64,000 nt of DNA from Arthrobacter sp. 135MFCol5.1 (GCF_000374865.1 NZ_KB895452.1:1-64000); one strand, 5' to 3'; positions 7,452 to 16,852 are shown, numbered from the stretch's first letter. Translations and numbers: made by a program. The notes: generated by a model from the letters alone, not told the origin.

Positions 7452-8681
7452 TCATACCTTGCCTCGTTTCCAGCCGCCGCGTTCAGAGACGGCCAGCCCG
7501 AGCAGCCCCAGCCGGCCGAGGCCGGCGCGCACCGAGTCCTGTCCCAATCCGGCCACCGCCGAGAGCTTTTCCACCGACGTGGTGGAGCGCAGCGGAAGTG
7601 CATCCAGCAGGATCAGGTCCTCCAGGGTCAGCCCGTCCTGCACGGCGGCTGCACCTGGCCGTTGTTCGGGCAGCCCCGCTCCGCTGGGCGCGGCGAGTTC
7701 GGCCACTTCCGCGGCATCGGTGACGCAGATCGCGCCGCCGTCCCGCAGGAGCCGATGGCAGCCGGCCGAGTTGGCACTGTGGACTGATCCGGGGACCGCC
7801 CCCACTGCCCGCCCCAGGGTTTCGGCGTGGTGGGCTGTGTTCAGCGCACCGGAGCGCCACCGCGCTTCCACCACCACTGTCACTGACGAAAGCGCAGCAA
7901 TCAGCCGATTCCGCTGCAGGAACCGGTACCGCGTGGGAGCCGATCCCGGCGGTACCTCCGCCAGGACCGCGCCTTGGTTGGCCACGGCCCGGAGCAGGTC
8001 CTCGTTTCCCGACGGATAGAACCGGTCCACTCCGCCGGCCATCACAGCGATGGTCGGGACGGCCGAGGATCCCCCCGCGAGGGCGGCACGGTGCGCGTGT
8101 GCATCGATGCCGTAGGCGCCGCCCGACACTATCGTGAAGCCCCGTTGCGCCAGCGAGTATGCCAGATCCCCTGTCACCGCAGCCCCGTAGCTGGTGCTGT
8201 CGCGGGAACCTACCAGGGCGATGGACATGGCTGCGTCCGGCAGCGGGTGTTCCTGACCCCGCCACCAGAGGCACAGGGGCTCCTGGATGCCGAGGTCGGC
8301 CAACTGGGAGGGCCACAGCTCGTCCGTGGGAATGATCAGGCGGCCACCCAGCCGTGCCAACGTGGCCAGGTCACGTTCCGGAGCCAGGTCAGGGATCCGC
8401 GGCTGCCAGCGCTTCAAGGCTGCAGCCATTCCCGCCCAGCTGCTCGCCCCGCTGTCAGCCAGCAACGAGGTGATTTCACGCTCCAGGTCAGCCCCGGCCG
8501 TGACCCGACCGGTGGCAATCCGAAGGGCATCCGTTGCCCCCGCAACATGCACGAGGGCCAGGCCTGCGGCGTCCTGGGGCTCCATGAGGCGGGACAACGC
8601 TGCCCGGGCCAACCGCTCGTCAACCTTTGCTGGATGGTTTGCCGAATCGTTTGCCACGCGCAGTTCCTTTAGTTTGTTCAC
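7452..8681 (-). CDS. dprA: DNA-processing protein DprA (Smf)
   Basis: A protein of about 409 residues that binds incoming single-stranded DNA and loads RecA in natural transformation. Seen: the Rossmann-like DprA core with ALVGSRDSTSYGAA and IVSGGAYGIDAHAHRAAL, and a C-terminal winged-helix-like tail. The start is uncertain. A GTG at 8699 overlaps the comM stop, but the GTG at 8681 has GAGGAGG at a proper distance and is preferred. A third GTG at 8657 is also possible. It sits between comM and xerC, as in Mycobacterium, and may be cotranscribed with comM. Confidence 0.9.
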   Translation of the reverse strand: MNKLKELRVANDSANHPAKVDERLARAALSRLMEPQDAAGLALVHVAGATDALRIATGRVTAGADLEREITSLLADSGASSWAGMAAALKRWQPRIPDLAPERDLATLARLGGRLIIPTDELWPSQLADLGIQEPLCLWWRGQEHPLPDAAMSIALVGSRDSTSYGAAVTGDLAYSLAQRGFTIVSGGAYGIDAHAHRAALAGGSSAVPTIAVMAGGVDRFYPSGNEDLLRAVANQGAVLAEVPPGSAPTRYRFLQRNRLIAALSSVTVVVEARWRSGALNTAHHAETLGRAVGAVPGSVHSANSAGCHRLLRDGGAICVTDAAEVAELAAPSGAGLPEQRPGAAAVQDGLTLEDLILLDALPLRSTTSVEKLSAVAGLGQDSVRAGLGRLGLLGLAVSERGGWKRGKV

Positions 8682-8695
8682 GTTTGCCGTCCTCC

Positions 8696-10240
8696 TCACG
8701 CCACTGCCGCGGCAGCCTGCCGCAAGCCAAGCGCCTGCCCGATGTCATTGGCGTCCGGCAAGTCCCGCCGGCCCAGGTCGGCCAAGGTCCATGCCAGCCG
8801 GAGGACGCGGTCATAGCCGCGGGCGGTCAGGACCCCGCGCTCCAAGGCCTGGTCCAGGATCCGGGTGGCTGCCGGAGCGAGTCGCAAGTCACCGCGCAGG
8901 ATGCGCCCCGGGACCTGCGAGTTCGTTTCCAGGCCAAAGCACCGCAACCGCTCTCCCTGCCGCTCACGTGCTGCCCTGACCCGCAGTGCGACCGTTGCGG
9001 TATCTTCCTCCCGGCCGGCCTGCCCGAACTCGGCCAGAGAGACCCTTTCCACCTGCAACTGGATGTCCACCCGGTCCAGGAGTGGGCCGGACATCCTGGC
9101 GAGGTACCGGCGGCGCATCACGGGGGTACACGTGCAGTCCAGGCCTTTGCCGGAGGCCTTCCCGCACGGGCAGGGGTTTGCGGCCAGCACCAGCTGGAAG
9201 CGGGCCGGGTAGGCGGCAGTCCCGGCCGCCCGGTGGATCACCAGCTCACCGCTCTCCAGGGGCTGACGCAAGGCATCGAGAACCCGGCGTTCATATTCCG
9301 GGGCCTCGTCAAGGAACAGCACGCCGCGGTGGGCGCGGGATGCCGCCCCCGGCCGCGGAAGTCCTGAACCGCCTCCGATGATGGCCGCCGCAGTGGCTGA
9401 GTGGTGCGGGTTTTCAAAGGGTGGCCGGCGCAGAAGCTGGACCGCGGACGCCGGCAGGCCGCACAGCGAGTGGATGGCCGTGACCTCCATGGACTCATGG
9501 TCACCAAGATCCGGCAAAAGGCCCGGCAACCGTTCCGCAAGCATGGTTTTACCTGCCCCGGGCGGCCCCGTGAGGAGCAGGTGGTGTGCCCCTGCGGCAG
9601 CCACTTCCAACGCCTGGCGTGCCTCGGACTGGCCGGCAACATCGGCCATGTCCGGACACGGCCCGGCCGCCGGGTGTCCATCGTCAACATCGTCGGCGTC
9701 GTCCGGTTCAAAGTCCAAGGCGAGCTCCTGCGGATCCGCCCCGAAGTCCAGGGCCAGGCGCGCCAGCGTGCGGTAGCCGCGGACACTGGCGCCAGGCACG
9801 AGCGATGCCTCGGCAAGGTTTGCCTGCGCCACCACGACGTCCGGATAGCCGGCTTGTACCGCGGCCATCACGGCAGGCAGGATTCCCCGCACCGGCCGCA
9901 GCCGTCCGTCGAGGCCGAGCTCGGCAATGAAGACGGTCCGTCCGGTGGCTTTGACATCGTTCGATGCCCTCAGCACGGCCATGGTGACCGCGAGGTCGAA
10001 ACCCGAACCACGTTTAGGCAGCGACGCCGGGATGAGGTTGGCGGTGATCTTCCGGCGGCTGAGCGGGATGCCGGAGTTCTTCGCGGCAGAACGGATCCGT
10101 TCCTTGGCTTCGTTGAGGGCCGCGTCCGGGAGCCCGAGGATGACGAAAGCCGGCAGTGTTTGGCCAATGTCGGCCTCCACTTCGACCACGTACCCGTTCA
10201 GGCCTACCAGGGCGATGGAGTAAGTCCGCCCCAGGGCCAT
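8696..10240 (-). CDS. comM: YifB/ComM family AAA+ ATPase (magnesium-chelatase-like)
   Basis: A 514-residue ATPase of the ComM group, linked to branch migration during uptake and recombination of foreign DNA. Seen: an N-terminal Lon-like fold starting ALGRTYSIALVGL, Walker A GPPGAGKT around residue 225-232, Walker B-like GVLFLDEAPEY, and the ANPCPCG segment, followed by the Mg-chelatase C-terminal domain. An Asp-rich stretch of about 20 residues precedes the ATPase domain. The ATG at 10240 shares one base with the yraN stop (TGATG). A further open extension upstream lies inside yraN and is not used. Confidence 0.93.
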   Translation of the reverse strand: MALGRTYSIALVGLNGYVVEVEADIGQTLPAFVILGLPDAALNEAKERIRSAAKNSGIPLSRRKITANLIPASLPKRGSGFDLAVTMAVLRASNDVKATGRTVFIAELGLDGRLRPVRGILPAVMAAVQAGYPDVVVAQANLAEASLVPGASVRGYRTLARLALDFGADPQELALDFEPDDADDVDDGHPAAGPCPDMADVAGQSEARQALEVAAAGAHHLLLTGPPGAGKTMLAERLPGLLPDLGDHESMEVTAIHSLCGLPASAVQLLRRPPFENPHHSATAAAIIGGGSGLPRPGAASRAHRGVLFLDEAPEYERRVLDALRQPLESGELVIHRAAGTAAYPARFQLVLAANPCPCGKASGKGLDCTCTPVMRRRYLARMSGPLLDRVDIQLQVERVSLAEFGQAGREEDTATVALRVRAARERQGERLRCFGLETNSQVPGRILRGDLRLAPAATRILDQALERGVLTARGYDRVLRLAWTLADLGRRDLPDANDIGQALGLRQAAAAVA

Positions 10241-10596
10241 CACCCAACCCCCTTGAGGTGCTCCACCACAGGGTGGCCGCCGCCGTCGTCCACCACGGCG
10301 ATAACGTCCACGCGGCGCAGGGGCATCCGCAATTCCCGGTCGCGGCACCAGGCGGCGCCGAGCCGGTGCAGGCGTGCCAGCTTCTCCGGCCCCACGGCTT
10401 CAAAGGGATGGCCAAAGTCCAGGGAGCGGCGTGTTTTGACTTCTGCGATGACCAGCGCGTCACCGTCAAGGGCCACGATGTCGATCTCGCCCTCGGTGCA
10501 TCGCCAGTTGCGCTCCACCACCAGCATGCCCAGCGTTTCCAGATAACCGGTGGCGAGGTCTTCGCCGCGCCGGCCCAGCAGGTCCTTCGATTTCAT
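10240..10596 (-). CDS. YraN family (UPF0102) endonuclease-like protein
   Basis: A 118-residue protein with a Holliday-junction-resolvase-like nuclease fold. Seen: GRRGEDLATGYL near the start, then GEIDIVALD and VIAEVKTRR, which match the D-x(n)-ExK active-site pattern of restriction-endonuclease-like folds. The exact job of YraN in cells is not established. It is coupled to comM, with which it overlaps by one base, and this yraN-comM-dprA order is conserved in actinobacteria. It begins 42 bases beyond a terminator, so a promoter for the block should lie in that gap. Confidence 0.88.
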   Translation of the reverse strand: MKSKDLLGRRGEDLATGYLETLGMLVVERNWRCTEGEIDIVALDGDALVIAEVKTRRSLDFGHPFEAVGPEKLARLHRLGAAWCRDRELRMPLRRVDVIAVVDDGGGHPVVEHLKGVG

Positions 10597-10637
10597 GTAT
10601 ACCTCCGGAACCAGCTTGGCGGCGAACCGCTGCAGGG

Positions 10638-10678
10638 CACAGAAAGGCCCTGCCGTATGTGGACAGGGCCTTTCTGTG
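10638..10678 (-). terminator. Terminator after the DUF2469 gene
   Basis: A perfect 15-bp stem (10638-10652 with 10664-10678) with an 11-base loop lies 20 bases after the DUF2469 stop. It separates that gene from yraN-comM-dprA. Confidence 0.75.
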
Positions 10679-10698
10679 GAGGAAGAGTCGGAGCGCTG

Positions 10699-11025
10699 CT
10701 AGTTGCCCAGGTCCACGTCCTTGGGCAGGGCCAGCTCCTCGTTGCGCGGCAGTTCTTCGACGTTGACATCCTTGAAGGTCAGGACCCTGACGCTCTTGAC
10801 GAAGCGCGCTGAGCGGTAAACGTCCCAGACCCAGGCGTCCTGGAGGGTCAGGTCGAAGTAGACCTCGCCGTCGGCGCTGCGGGCCTGCAGGTCCACGTGG
10901 TTGGCGAGGTAGAAACGCCGCTCGGTCTCGACAACGTAGGTGAACAGGCCGACGACGTCGCGGTATTCACGGTAGAGCTGAAGCTCCATGTCGGTTTCAT
11001 AGTTCTCAAGATCCTCGGCACTCAT
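10699..11025 (-). CDS. DUF2469 family protein
   Basis: A 108-residue acidic protein of the actinobacterial family DUF2469 (the group of Mycobacterium tuberculosis Rv2901c). No function is established. Seen: the opening SAEDLENYETDMELQLYREYRDVV and FTYVVETERRFYLAN, which are highly conserved in the family. The ATG at 11025 is chosen because the family begins there. The upstream GTG at 11043 would add six unusual residues. It lies 48 bases after rnhB and is closed by a terminator. Confidence 0.88.
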   Translation of the reverse strand: MSAEDLENYETDMELQLYREYRDVVGLFTYVVETERRFYLANHVDLQARSADGEVYFDLTLQDAWVWDVYRSARFVKSVRVLTFKDVNVEELPRNEELALPKDVDLGN

Positions 11026-11073
11026 GCTTCCATCTTGCACCATGTCCGGGGGCGCCGGCGCCGGGAGCAGGAC

Positions 11074-11862
11074 TCAGGCTTCGTCCTGCGGGTCTTCGTC
11101 AGGAGATTCGGTGCCTTGCAACTCGCCGCCAAGCAGCCGCCAACTGACCCGGTGGTAGGGAGTCGGTCCGGCTGCGCGCAGGACATCACGGTGGGCTGCG
11201 GTGGCGTAACCCTTGTTGATGTCCCAGCCGTAATCCGGGTACTCGAGGTGCAATTCGCGCATCATCCGGTCACGCTCCACTTTGGCGATGACGCTCGCTG
11301 CGGCCACACTCAGGCACTGCATGTCCGCTTTGACCTTGGTGTGGACGGGCGCTTCACAGGCGGCCTCCACCACCGGCTGGTCGAACAAGGAAAGCTGCTC
11401 TGCCGGGGAAAGCCAGTTGTGGCTTCCATCCAGCAGCACCGCTTCCGGAATGATTCCGGCTCCCAGGATGGCCCCCCAGGCACGGGTTCCTGCCAGCCGC
11501 AGGGCTGCAATGATGCCGAGCGAATCGATCTCGGCGGCGGTCGCATGGCCAACCGCCGACGCAACGCTCCACCGCCGCACCAACGGTTCCAGCCGCTCGC
11601 GCTCGGCCGGGCTGAGGAGCTTGCTGTCCCGCACGCCCGCCAGCGGTTTTTGGCGCTCCAGGTCCACGACAGCAATTCCCACGCTGACCGGCCCGGCAAG
11701 CGCACCGCGGCCCACCTCGTCAACGCCGGCCAGGAGCCGCACGCCCTGGGCCTTGAACGTACGCTCGTGCCGCAAGGTGGGCGCCTTGGCCCCGCGCGCC
11801 GGCGTGGCTCCGACGCTTCTGCGCGGCGCTGCTGCGGGGACGGTGCGGGTGGCGGACGGCAT
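11074..11862 (-). CDS. rnhB: Ribonuclease HII
   Basis: A 262-residue nuclease that cuts the RNA strand of RNA-DNA hybrids and starts removal of single ribonucleotides from DNA. Seen: the motif [14 protein letters not shown] with catalytic Asp48 and Glu49, further acidic residues in [10 protein letters not shown] and [19 protein letters not shown]. About 40 basic, Ala/Pro-rich residues precede the domain, which is longer than the core enzyme. The start is 2 bases after the lepB stop, so the genes are probably cotranscribed. A frame extension to 11937 would overlap lepB and is rejected. Confidence 0.93.
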   Translation of the reverse strand: MPSATRTVPAAAPRRSVGATPARGAKAPTLRHERTFKAQGVRLLAGVDEVGRGALAGPVSVGIAVVDLERQKPLAGVRDSKLLSPAERERLEPLVRRWSVASAVGHATAAEIDSLGIIAALRLAGTRAWGAILGAGIIPEAVLLDGSHNWLSPAEQLSLFDQPVVEAACEAPVHTKVKADMQCLSVAAASVIAKVERDRMMRELHLEYPDYGWDINKGYATAAHRDVLRAAGPTPYHRVSWRLLGGELQGTESPDEDPQDEA

Positions 11863-11864
11863 GG

Positions 11865-12692
11865 TCAGCGGGCCGCCGGGACGTTGCGGAACACGTCCGG
11901 GTAGTTGTCCAGGGTCTTGATCCGGTTCAGCGGCCACGCTATGACGGCGGCCTTGCCCTCAAGGTCCTTGAGGTCGATGAAGCCGCCGTCGTTTTCCATG
12001 TGTGACCGGGAATCCGCCGAATGGTTACGGTTATCGCCCATCACCCACACTTTGCCCTCCGGAACGGTGACGTCAAAGTTACGGACCTGCGGGACTTCGG
12101 CGGGGTTGATGTAGGTCTCGTCCACGGCGGTTCCGTTGATGGTCAGTTTACCGCCGGCGTCGCAGCACACCACGTGGTCGCCGGGCAGCCCGATGACCCG
12201 CTTGACCAGGTGCTGGTCGGTGTTGTCTGGCAGCAACCCCACAAACGTCAGGCCGTCCTGGACCCACGTGAACGGCCCCTGGGTTTTTGCTGCTGTTGGC
12301 GGCAGCCAGCCCTTGGTGTCGCGGAACACCACCACGTCCCCTCGGCTGAGCGCAAACGGCTCCGGGACGAGGAGATTGACGAAGATCCGGTCGTCCACAT
12401 CAAGGGTGTTCACCATGGACTCGGACGGGATGAAGAACGCCCGGAAGAGGAAAGTCTTGATGAGGAAGGACAGCACAACGGCGATGACCACGACGGTGGC
12501 AATCTCCTTGAGCCACCCGAGCAAAGGGTTGCCCGTGGCCTTTCCGGCCGGTTTGGAGCGGGAGCCGCCCTTCCGGTGGGAGTTCGTGCCGGCCTCGGGA
12601 CTGTCGCCCGGCTCTGCGGGGGTTGGAACGGCCTGGTTCCCTGCGGCGCCGTCATGGCGCGGTTCAGGATTCCGCGCTGGGTTCTCGGGCAT
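11865..12692 (-). CDS. lepB: Signal peptidase I (first of two)
   Basis: A 275-residue membrane serine protease that removes signal peptides from exported proteins. Seen: a long charged, Pro-rich cytoplasmic N-terminus, one membrane segment at about residues 57-83, the catalytic Ser92 in IPSESM, and the general base Lys164 in [12 protein letters not shown], then the [11 protein letters not shown] box. Its ATG directly follows the TAA of the other lepB gene. Both copies carry an unusual VVCCDAGGK segment after the lysine box, evidence of duplication from one ancestor. Confidence 0.93.
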   Translation of the reverse strand: MPENPARNPEPRHDGAAGNQAVPTPAEPGDSPEAGTNSHRKGGSRSKPAGKATGNPLLGWLKEIATVVVIAVVLSFLIKTFLFRAFFIPSESMVNTLDVDDRIFVNLLVPEPFALSRGDVVVFRDTKGWLPPTAAKTQGPFTWVQDGLTFVGLLPDNTDQHLVKRVIGLPGDHVVCCDAGGKLTINGTAVDETYINPAEVPQVRNFDVTVPEGKVWVMGDNRNHSADSRSHMENDGGFIDLKDLEGKAAVIAWPLNRIKTLDNYPDVFRNVPAAR

Positions 12693-13370
12693 TTACCGTC
12701 CGTTCTGTGTTGTCGGCCCCACCACTGGCGGCCGCTCTACTGGAGCAAATCTATCAAGGGGCCACAGGATCTGGACCGGCCGGCCGATGACGCGCTCCAG
12801 CGGGACCATGCCGCCTCCTGGAGCTCCCAGCAGGCTGCGCGAATCGGCGGATACCGACCGGTGGTCCCCCATCAGCCACAACCTGCCCTCGGGGACCACC
12901 GAGTTGAACTTCTGCGTGCTCGGGACCTCTCCGGGAAAGATGTACGGCTCATCCAGCGGTACCCCGTTCACGGTGACCTTGCCGCCCGCGTCGCAGCAGA
13001 CCACCGTATCGCCCGGGAGGCCTACGACCCGCTTGACGTAGGTGGTGTCGCTCCCGGTGAGGCCCAGCCACTGGGCGAGGCCGCCCACTGCGTCCATCAG
13101 CGGACCCCTGCCGCTGTTCAGGGGCGCGAACGTACCGCGTCCGTCAAAGACGACGATGTCCCCGCGCCTGATGGGGTCGGCCTGGAAATCGGTGCGCGAG
13201 ACCAGGATCCGGTCACCGCCTTGGAGCAGCGGCTCCATGGACTCGGAGGGAATGTAGTAGACATCGATCCACAAGGAGCGCACCACGCCGCTGATGGTGA
13301 CGGCAAGGACCAGGGCCAGGAACACAAAACGCCAGCCCATGGTGCGGGGCTGGCGTTTTGTCTGGTGCAT
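12693..13370 (-). CDS. lepB: Signal peptidase I (second of two)
   Basis: A 225-residue signal peptidase, shorter than its neighbour because it lacks the long cytoplasmic extension. Seen: one membrane segment at about residues 12-34, catalytic Ser44 in IPSESM, Lys113 in YVKRVVGLPGD, and a GDHRSVSADSRS box. The serine and lysine dyad is intact in both copies, so both should be active. It is transcribed before the other copy with no gap. The two may differ in substrate preference, which the sequence cannot show. Confidence 0.92.
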   Translation of the reverse strand: MHQTKRQPRTMGWRFVFLALVLAVTISGVVRSLWIDVYYIPSESMEPLLQGGDRILVSRTDFQADPIRRGDIVVFDGRGTFAPLNSGRGPLMDAVGGLAQWLGLTGSDTTYVKRVVGLPGDTVVCCDAGGKVTVNGVPLDEPYIFPGEVPSTQKFNSVVPEGRLWLMGDHRSVSADSRSLLGAPGGGMVPLERVIGRPVQILWPLDRFAPVERPPVVGPTTQNGR

Positions 13371-13454
13371 GGTCCGTATCCTGGCGCTGGTGGATTGCTC
13401 CGGCGCTGGCCGGTCACGGCCGCGTCCCAGCCGAGTGGCAAGTCCGAAAGGAAC

Positions 13455-13814
13455 TTACTTGCCGGTGGCGAAGTCGCGCTTTTCCTTGATCTTCGCAGCC
13501 TTACCGCGCAGTGCGCGCATGTAGTAAAGCTTGGCGCGACGGACGTCACCCTTGGTAACGACCTCGATCTTTTCGATGATCGGGGAGTGCACCGGGAAGG
13601 TACGCTCCACGCCGACACCGAAGGAAACCTTGCGGACGGTGAAGGTTTCGCGGACGCCATCGCCCTGGCGGCCCAGGACGAAGCCCTGGAACACCTGGAC
13701 ACGGGAGTTCTTGCCTTCGATGATGTTCACGTGGACCTTGAGGGTATCGCCCGCGCGGAATTCGGGAACATCGTTGCGCAGCGAAGCTGCATCGAGGGAA
13801 TCGAGAATATGCAT
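13455..13814 (-). CDS. rplS: 50S ribosomal protein L19
   Basis: A 119-residue protein of the large ribosomal subunit, near the 30S interface. Seen: the start [23 protein letters not shown], then [21 protein letters not shown] and the basic tail. The ATG at 13814 follows AGGAG. A frame extension to 13838 has no support. It lies between trmD and the lepB pair, as in Mycobacterium. Confidence 0.97.
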   Translation of the reverse strand: MHILDSLDAASLRNDVPEFRAGDTLKVHVNIIEGKNSRVQVFQGFVLGRQGDGVRETFTVRKVSFGVGVERTFPVHSPIIEKIEVVTKGDVRRAKLYYMRALRGKAAKIKEKRDFATGK

Positions 13815-14010
13815 GGTTGCACTCCTGGTGAACGCCACAGGTCATTCACTTTGGGTCACGGCAGGCAGGTCCGGCCGCCGAAAAGCGGGCCGGATTGTTG
13901 CCGCCGAAGTAAAGGGGTCCGGCCGCTTCAATGGTTGATGAGGCCGGTTGTCCGGCTGTTGGCCGCGCTACCCCCTGTGGCAGGTGCGGACCCAGCAGAC
14001 ACAAAGACCA

Positions 14011-14039
14011 ATTTTGCCACAGTGCAGGGGTTACGCCAA
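14011..14039 (-). promoter_or_regulatory. Candidate rplS promoter
   Basis: Read on the minus strand, TTGGCG (14039-14034) and CAAAAT (14016-14011) stand 17 bases apart. Transcription from about 14004 would give an L19 message with a leader of roughly 190 bases. The trmD-rplS gap 13815-14058 also holds long-range complementarity: CTGTGGCA near 13975-13983 can pair with TGCCACAG near 14015-14023, overlapping this promoter. Confidence 0.4.
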
Positions 14040-14058
14040 CTCGGGTCCGGCGCGGAAG

Positions 14059-14871
14059 CTATTCCTGTACCCCCGGCCCGGCGTCCGGGCGGCGGGCCAA
14101 CCTTCCGGCCACGATGTCGAATCCCAGGTTGTGCAGTTCGGTGCGGTCGGCACGCGGAAGATTGCCGGCGTCGAACGCCTCCAGGAGGTCCGGGCGGCGT
14201 TCGGCCGTCCTGCGGTATTGCTCGTGCCGGCGCCACTGCGCGATCTTGCCGTGGTTTCCGCTGAGCAGGACCGCGGGGACCTCGCGGTCCCGCCATACGG
14301 ACGGCTTGGTGTAGACCGGATATTCCAGCAGGCCGTCGGAGTGGGACTCCTCAACCAAGGACTCAGGGTTGCCCACCACACCCGGCAGGAGCCTGCCGAT
14401 GGCCTCGACCATGGCCAGGACAGCGACTTCCCCGCCGTTGAGCACGTAGTCGCCAAGGCTTACGGGGCGGACGGTGAAGTGCTCCTGCGCCCACTCGATG
14501 ACGCGCTCGTCGATGCCTTCATAGCGGCCACAGGCGAAAGCAAGGTGCTCTTCCTCTGCCAGTTCATAAGCCAGGGCCTGCGTGAACCTCTCGCCGGCGG
14601 GAGAGGGAACGATCAGGACAGGTTTGTGCTGCGGATCGGGACGGCCCTGGGCCACCGCTGAGAGGGCCTGCGCCCACGGTTCGGGCTTCATGACCATCCC
14701 CGCGCCTCCGCCGTACGGAGTGTCGTCCACGGAACGGTGCTTGTCGGTGGTGAAGCTGCGGAGGTCGTGGACGTGCAGGTCCAGGATCCCGTCCTGGCGG
14801 GCCTTGCCGATCAGTGAGAGCTCCAGCGGGGCAAGGTATTCGGGGAAGATGCTGACGACGTCGATCCGCAT
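14059..14871 (-). CDS. trmD: tRNA (guanine-N1)-methyltransferase
   Basis: A 270-residue SPOUT-family enzyme that methylates G37 next to the anticodon and prevents frameshifting. Seen: [13 protein letters not shown] at the start, [17 protein letters not shown], and the trefoil-knot segment around [16 protein letters not shown] that binds S-adenosylmethionine. The ATG at 14871 abuts the rimM stop, so the pair is coupled. The order rpsP-khpA-rimM-trmD-rplS is conserved. Confidence 0.96.
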   Translation of the reverse strand: MRIDVVSIFPEYLAPLELSLIGKARQDGILDLHVHDLRSFTTDKHRSVDDTPYGGGAGMVMKPEPWAQALSAVAQGRPDPQHKPVLIVPSPAGERFTQALAYELAEEEHLAFACGRYEGIDERVIEWAQEHFTVRPVSLGDYVLNGGEVAVLAMVEAIGRLLPGVVGNPESLVEESHSDGLLEYPVYTKPSVWRDREVPAVLLSGNHGKIAQWRRHEQYRRTAERRPDLLEAFDAGNLPRADRTELHNLGFDIVAGRLARRPDAGPGVQE

Positions 14872-15417
14872 CTATTCCCGGCCTTCGGGTTCCGGGGATG
14901 CGGCGTCGCCGGCGTTCAGTTCAAAGAGGCCGTCCGGCGGGGTGAGCAGGACGAAGCCCTCCTCAAGGTTGACCTCGGGCACAATCTGCTCCACGAAGGG
15001 GACCAGGATCTCTTCGCCCGCCGGGGTGGTCACGGTCAGCAGGTCCTGGACGGGCATGGTGGCCAGGGCTGTCACCTTTCCCACCACCTGTGAGCCGACC
15101 CGCGCCTGGAGGCCGACGAGTTCGTGCTCGTACCAGCCTTCGTCGCCATCTTCGTCGAGTTCTTCCGTCTCGATGAAGAGCTTGGCGCCGCGGAGGGTTT
15201 CGGCCTGGTTCCGGTCCTTCACTTCCGCGAAGCCCAGGAGCAGGATGTCCTTGTTCCAGCGCGCACTGTCCAGCGTCAAGGGCCCGGACGCGGCGGGTTC
15301 AACGACGAACTCCGTGCCGGGGACAAACCTGTCGTCGGGGGCATCGGTCAGCACCTGGACCGTGACTTCCCCGCGAATGCCGTGCGGCTTGCCGATCCGC
15401 GCCACCTGAAGCTGCAT
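14872..15417 (-). CDS. rimM: Ribosome maturation factor RimM
   Basis: A 181-residue assembly factor for the 30S head that binds protein S19. Seen: an N-terminal RimM beta-barrel from QVARIGKPHGIRGEV and a C-terminal PRC-barrel around EHELVGLQARV through DLLTVTTPAGEEILVPFVEQIV. The ATG at 15417 was chosen at the family start; the frame is open further to 15492, but that passes through the terminator hairpin. It lies directly before trmD. Confidence 0.95.
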   Translation of the reverse strand: MQLQVARIGKPHGIRGEVTVQVLTDAPDDRFVPGTEFVVEPAASGPLTLDSARWNKDILLLGFAEVKDRNQAETLRGAKLFIETEELDEDGDEGWYEHELVGLQARVGSQVVGKVTALATMPVQDLLTVTTPAGEEILVPFVEQIVPEVNLEEGFVLLTPPDGLFELNAGDAASPEPEGRE

Positions 15418-15478
15418 CTGTTCCTCTGTTCCGGGTTGTGGTTGGTGTGGGGTGAAAGCACTGTGTTGATCAAAGCAG

Positions 15479-15512
15479 TCCGGCCCCTCCACCAGGTGGT
15501 GGAGGGGCCGGA
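15479..15512 (-). terminator. Hairpin between khpA and rimM
   Basis: A perfect 15-bp stem (15479-15493 with 15498-15512) with a 4-base loop. It lies 25 bases after the khpA stop and 62 bases before the rimM start, so rpsP-khpA and rimM-trmD are likely partly separate transcripts. Confidence 0.75.
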
Positions 15513-15536
15513 GCAGAACTAAGTGTTGCCGAGCGC

Positions 15537-15779
15537 TCAGCGGCGGCGGTCGGTATCGACGACGTCGACCCTGACCGGTTCGCCGCCGGCCAGTGCTGCC
15601 ACCACGGTGCGCAGTGCGCGTGCGGTGCGGCCCTGGCGGCCAATCACCCGTCCGAGGTCATCCTGGTGAACCCGCACTTCGAGGGTGTCCCCGCGGCGGT
15701 TGTTCTTCGAACTGACCTTGACGTCGTCCGGGGAATCAACGATTCCACGGACCAGGTGCTCCAGCGCTTCTGCCAGCAA
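15537..15779 (-). CDS. khpA: KH-domain RNA-binding protein KhpA
   Basis: An 80-residue single KH domain protein that binds RNA, in other bacteria usually as a partner of KhpB (EloR). Seen: RVIGRQGRTARALRTVV with the GxxG loop GRQG. The start is a TTG at 15779, one base after the rpsP stop. No ATG or GTG is available at the right place, so TTG is favoured by family length. It follows rpsP as in Mycobacterium. Confidence 0.9.
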   Translation of the reverse strand: MLAEALEHLVRGIVDSPDDVKVSSKNNRRGDTLEVRVHQDDLGRVIGRQGRTARALRTVVAALAGGEPVRVDVVDTDRRR

Positions 15780-15780
15780 T

Positions 15781-16203
15781 CTACTCAGCCTCGGTGGTCT
15801 CAGCTTCGGCGTCGGCCGGGGCCTCGGCAGCGTCAGACTTGGAGGCCTTCTTGGTGATGGCTTCCGGGATGATGACCGAGCCCTTCTCCGGAGCTACGAA
15901 AGCGTCCTTCGCGACCTTGGTCTTGAGGGTGCCTTCCTGGCCCGGGAGGCCCTTGAACTTCTGCCAGTCACCGGTGATCTTCAGGATGGCGGCAACCTGC
16001 TCGGACGGCTGGGCGCCGACGGACAGCCAGTACTGGGCACGCTCGGAGTTGACCTCGATGAACGAGGGCTCTTCGGTGGGGTGGTACTTGCCGATCTCCT
16101 CGATGGCGCGGCCGTCACGCTTGGTGCGTGAGTCCGCGACGACGATGCGGTAGTACGGGGCGCGCATCTTGCCGAAGCGCTTAAGGCGAATCTTTACGGC
16201 CAC
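15781..16203 (-). CDS. rpsP: 30S ribosomal protein S16
   Basis: A 140-residue ribosomal protein. Seen: the conserved opening [25 protein letters not shown] and a C-terminal Ala/Glu-rich extension (from about residue 110) typical of actinobacterial S16. The start is a GTG at 16203, with another GTG at 16215 four codons upstream. AGGAG lies 11 bases before 16203, somewhat far, and the family sequence supports 16203. It begins the cluster running through khpA, rimM, trmD and rplS. Confidence 0.95.
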   Translation of the reverse strand: MAVKIRLKRFGKMRAPYYRIVVADSRTKRDGRAIEEIGKYHPTEEPSFIEVNSERAQYWLSVGAQPSEQVAAILKITGDWQKFKGLPGQEGTLKTKVAKDAFVAPEKGSVIIPEAITKKASKSDAAEAPADAEAETTEAE

Positions 16204-16396
16204 TTTTGTGGTCACTCCTGTTTCAGAAAAGGGGTGAACCCGGCGTTCTGCACCCGTGGGGCGGGCCGTACTTGCGGGTTCGAAGGACAGGATCCGGACG
16301 CGGAGAGAGGGGCCACGCAGATCGAGTACCTGTTTATTGTGCCAGATCAGCGAACTTATTTCGACTCGGCGTCGCCGCGCTTCGCGCCGGCGCCGG

Positions 16397-16852
16397 TCAG
16401 GCGGACCAGACGTACAGCCCGGTCCGCTCGGCGTCGTCCAACCCGGCCGCGAGCCTGGCGAGCTGCTCCACGTAGGTACGGGCCTGGGCCGCGCCGAAGG
16501 GCATGTCGTCCTGCGCGGCCCACTGCTCGGCGACGTCTTCGAGGACGTTGCCCTCGCCTTCGGTCTCGTAGGACAGGAGGTCGGCCAGCGCACGGACCAT
16601 GGCAGGCGGAACTGCCAGGAGGGAGTCACTGGCGACGTCCACCATGGTCAGCTCATAGTCGGCACCACCGGCGTGGACAGCAGTCCCGGCGAGGTCGCCG
16701 AGCTGTTCGATTTCGAAGTCGCTGACTCCCTCGATCCGCACGGCCTGGCTGCCAGGACCGACGTTCGCCGCGGGCGCGCTCCCTGCATCAAGGAGGCCGG
16801 CGCGTTTGAGCGCGGCGTCATGGGTGGCAACAAAGATCTCGGTGAAGCCCAT
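16397..16852 (-). CDS. Hypothetical protein next to rpsP
   Basis: A 151-residue acidic protein that I do not recognise. Seen: [21 protein letters not shown] at the start, then a region rich in Ala, Glu and Asp, and a C-terminal helical segment ending GLYVWSA. There is no signal peptide or membrane segment. Composition and codon use resemble the neighbours, and the start ATG is preceded by a purine-rich stretch, so it looks like a real gene. It lies upstream of rpsP on the same strand with a 193-base gap. Confidence 0.7.
   Translation of the reverse strand: MGFTEIFVATHDAALKRAGLLDAGSAPAANVGPGSQAVRIEGVSDFEIEQLGDLAGTAVHAGGADYELTMVDVASDSLLAVPPAMVRALADLLSYETEGEGNVLEDVAEQWAAQDDMPFGAAQARTYVEQLARLAAGLDDAERTGLYVWSA

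Noticed and set aside
8696-8699. GTG at 8699 as the dprA start
   Set aside because: It overlaps the comM stop neatly, but the ribosome site GAGGAGG lies after it and points to the GTG at 8681. It cannot be fully excluded.
12021-14264. A 747-codon open frame on the plus strand across lepB, rplS and trmD
   Set aside because: It covers four recognised minus-strand genes and intergenic DNA, and its sequence has no family resemblance.
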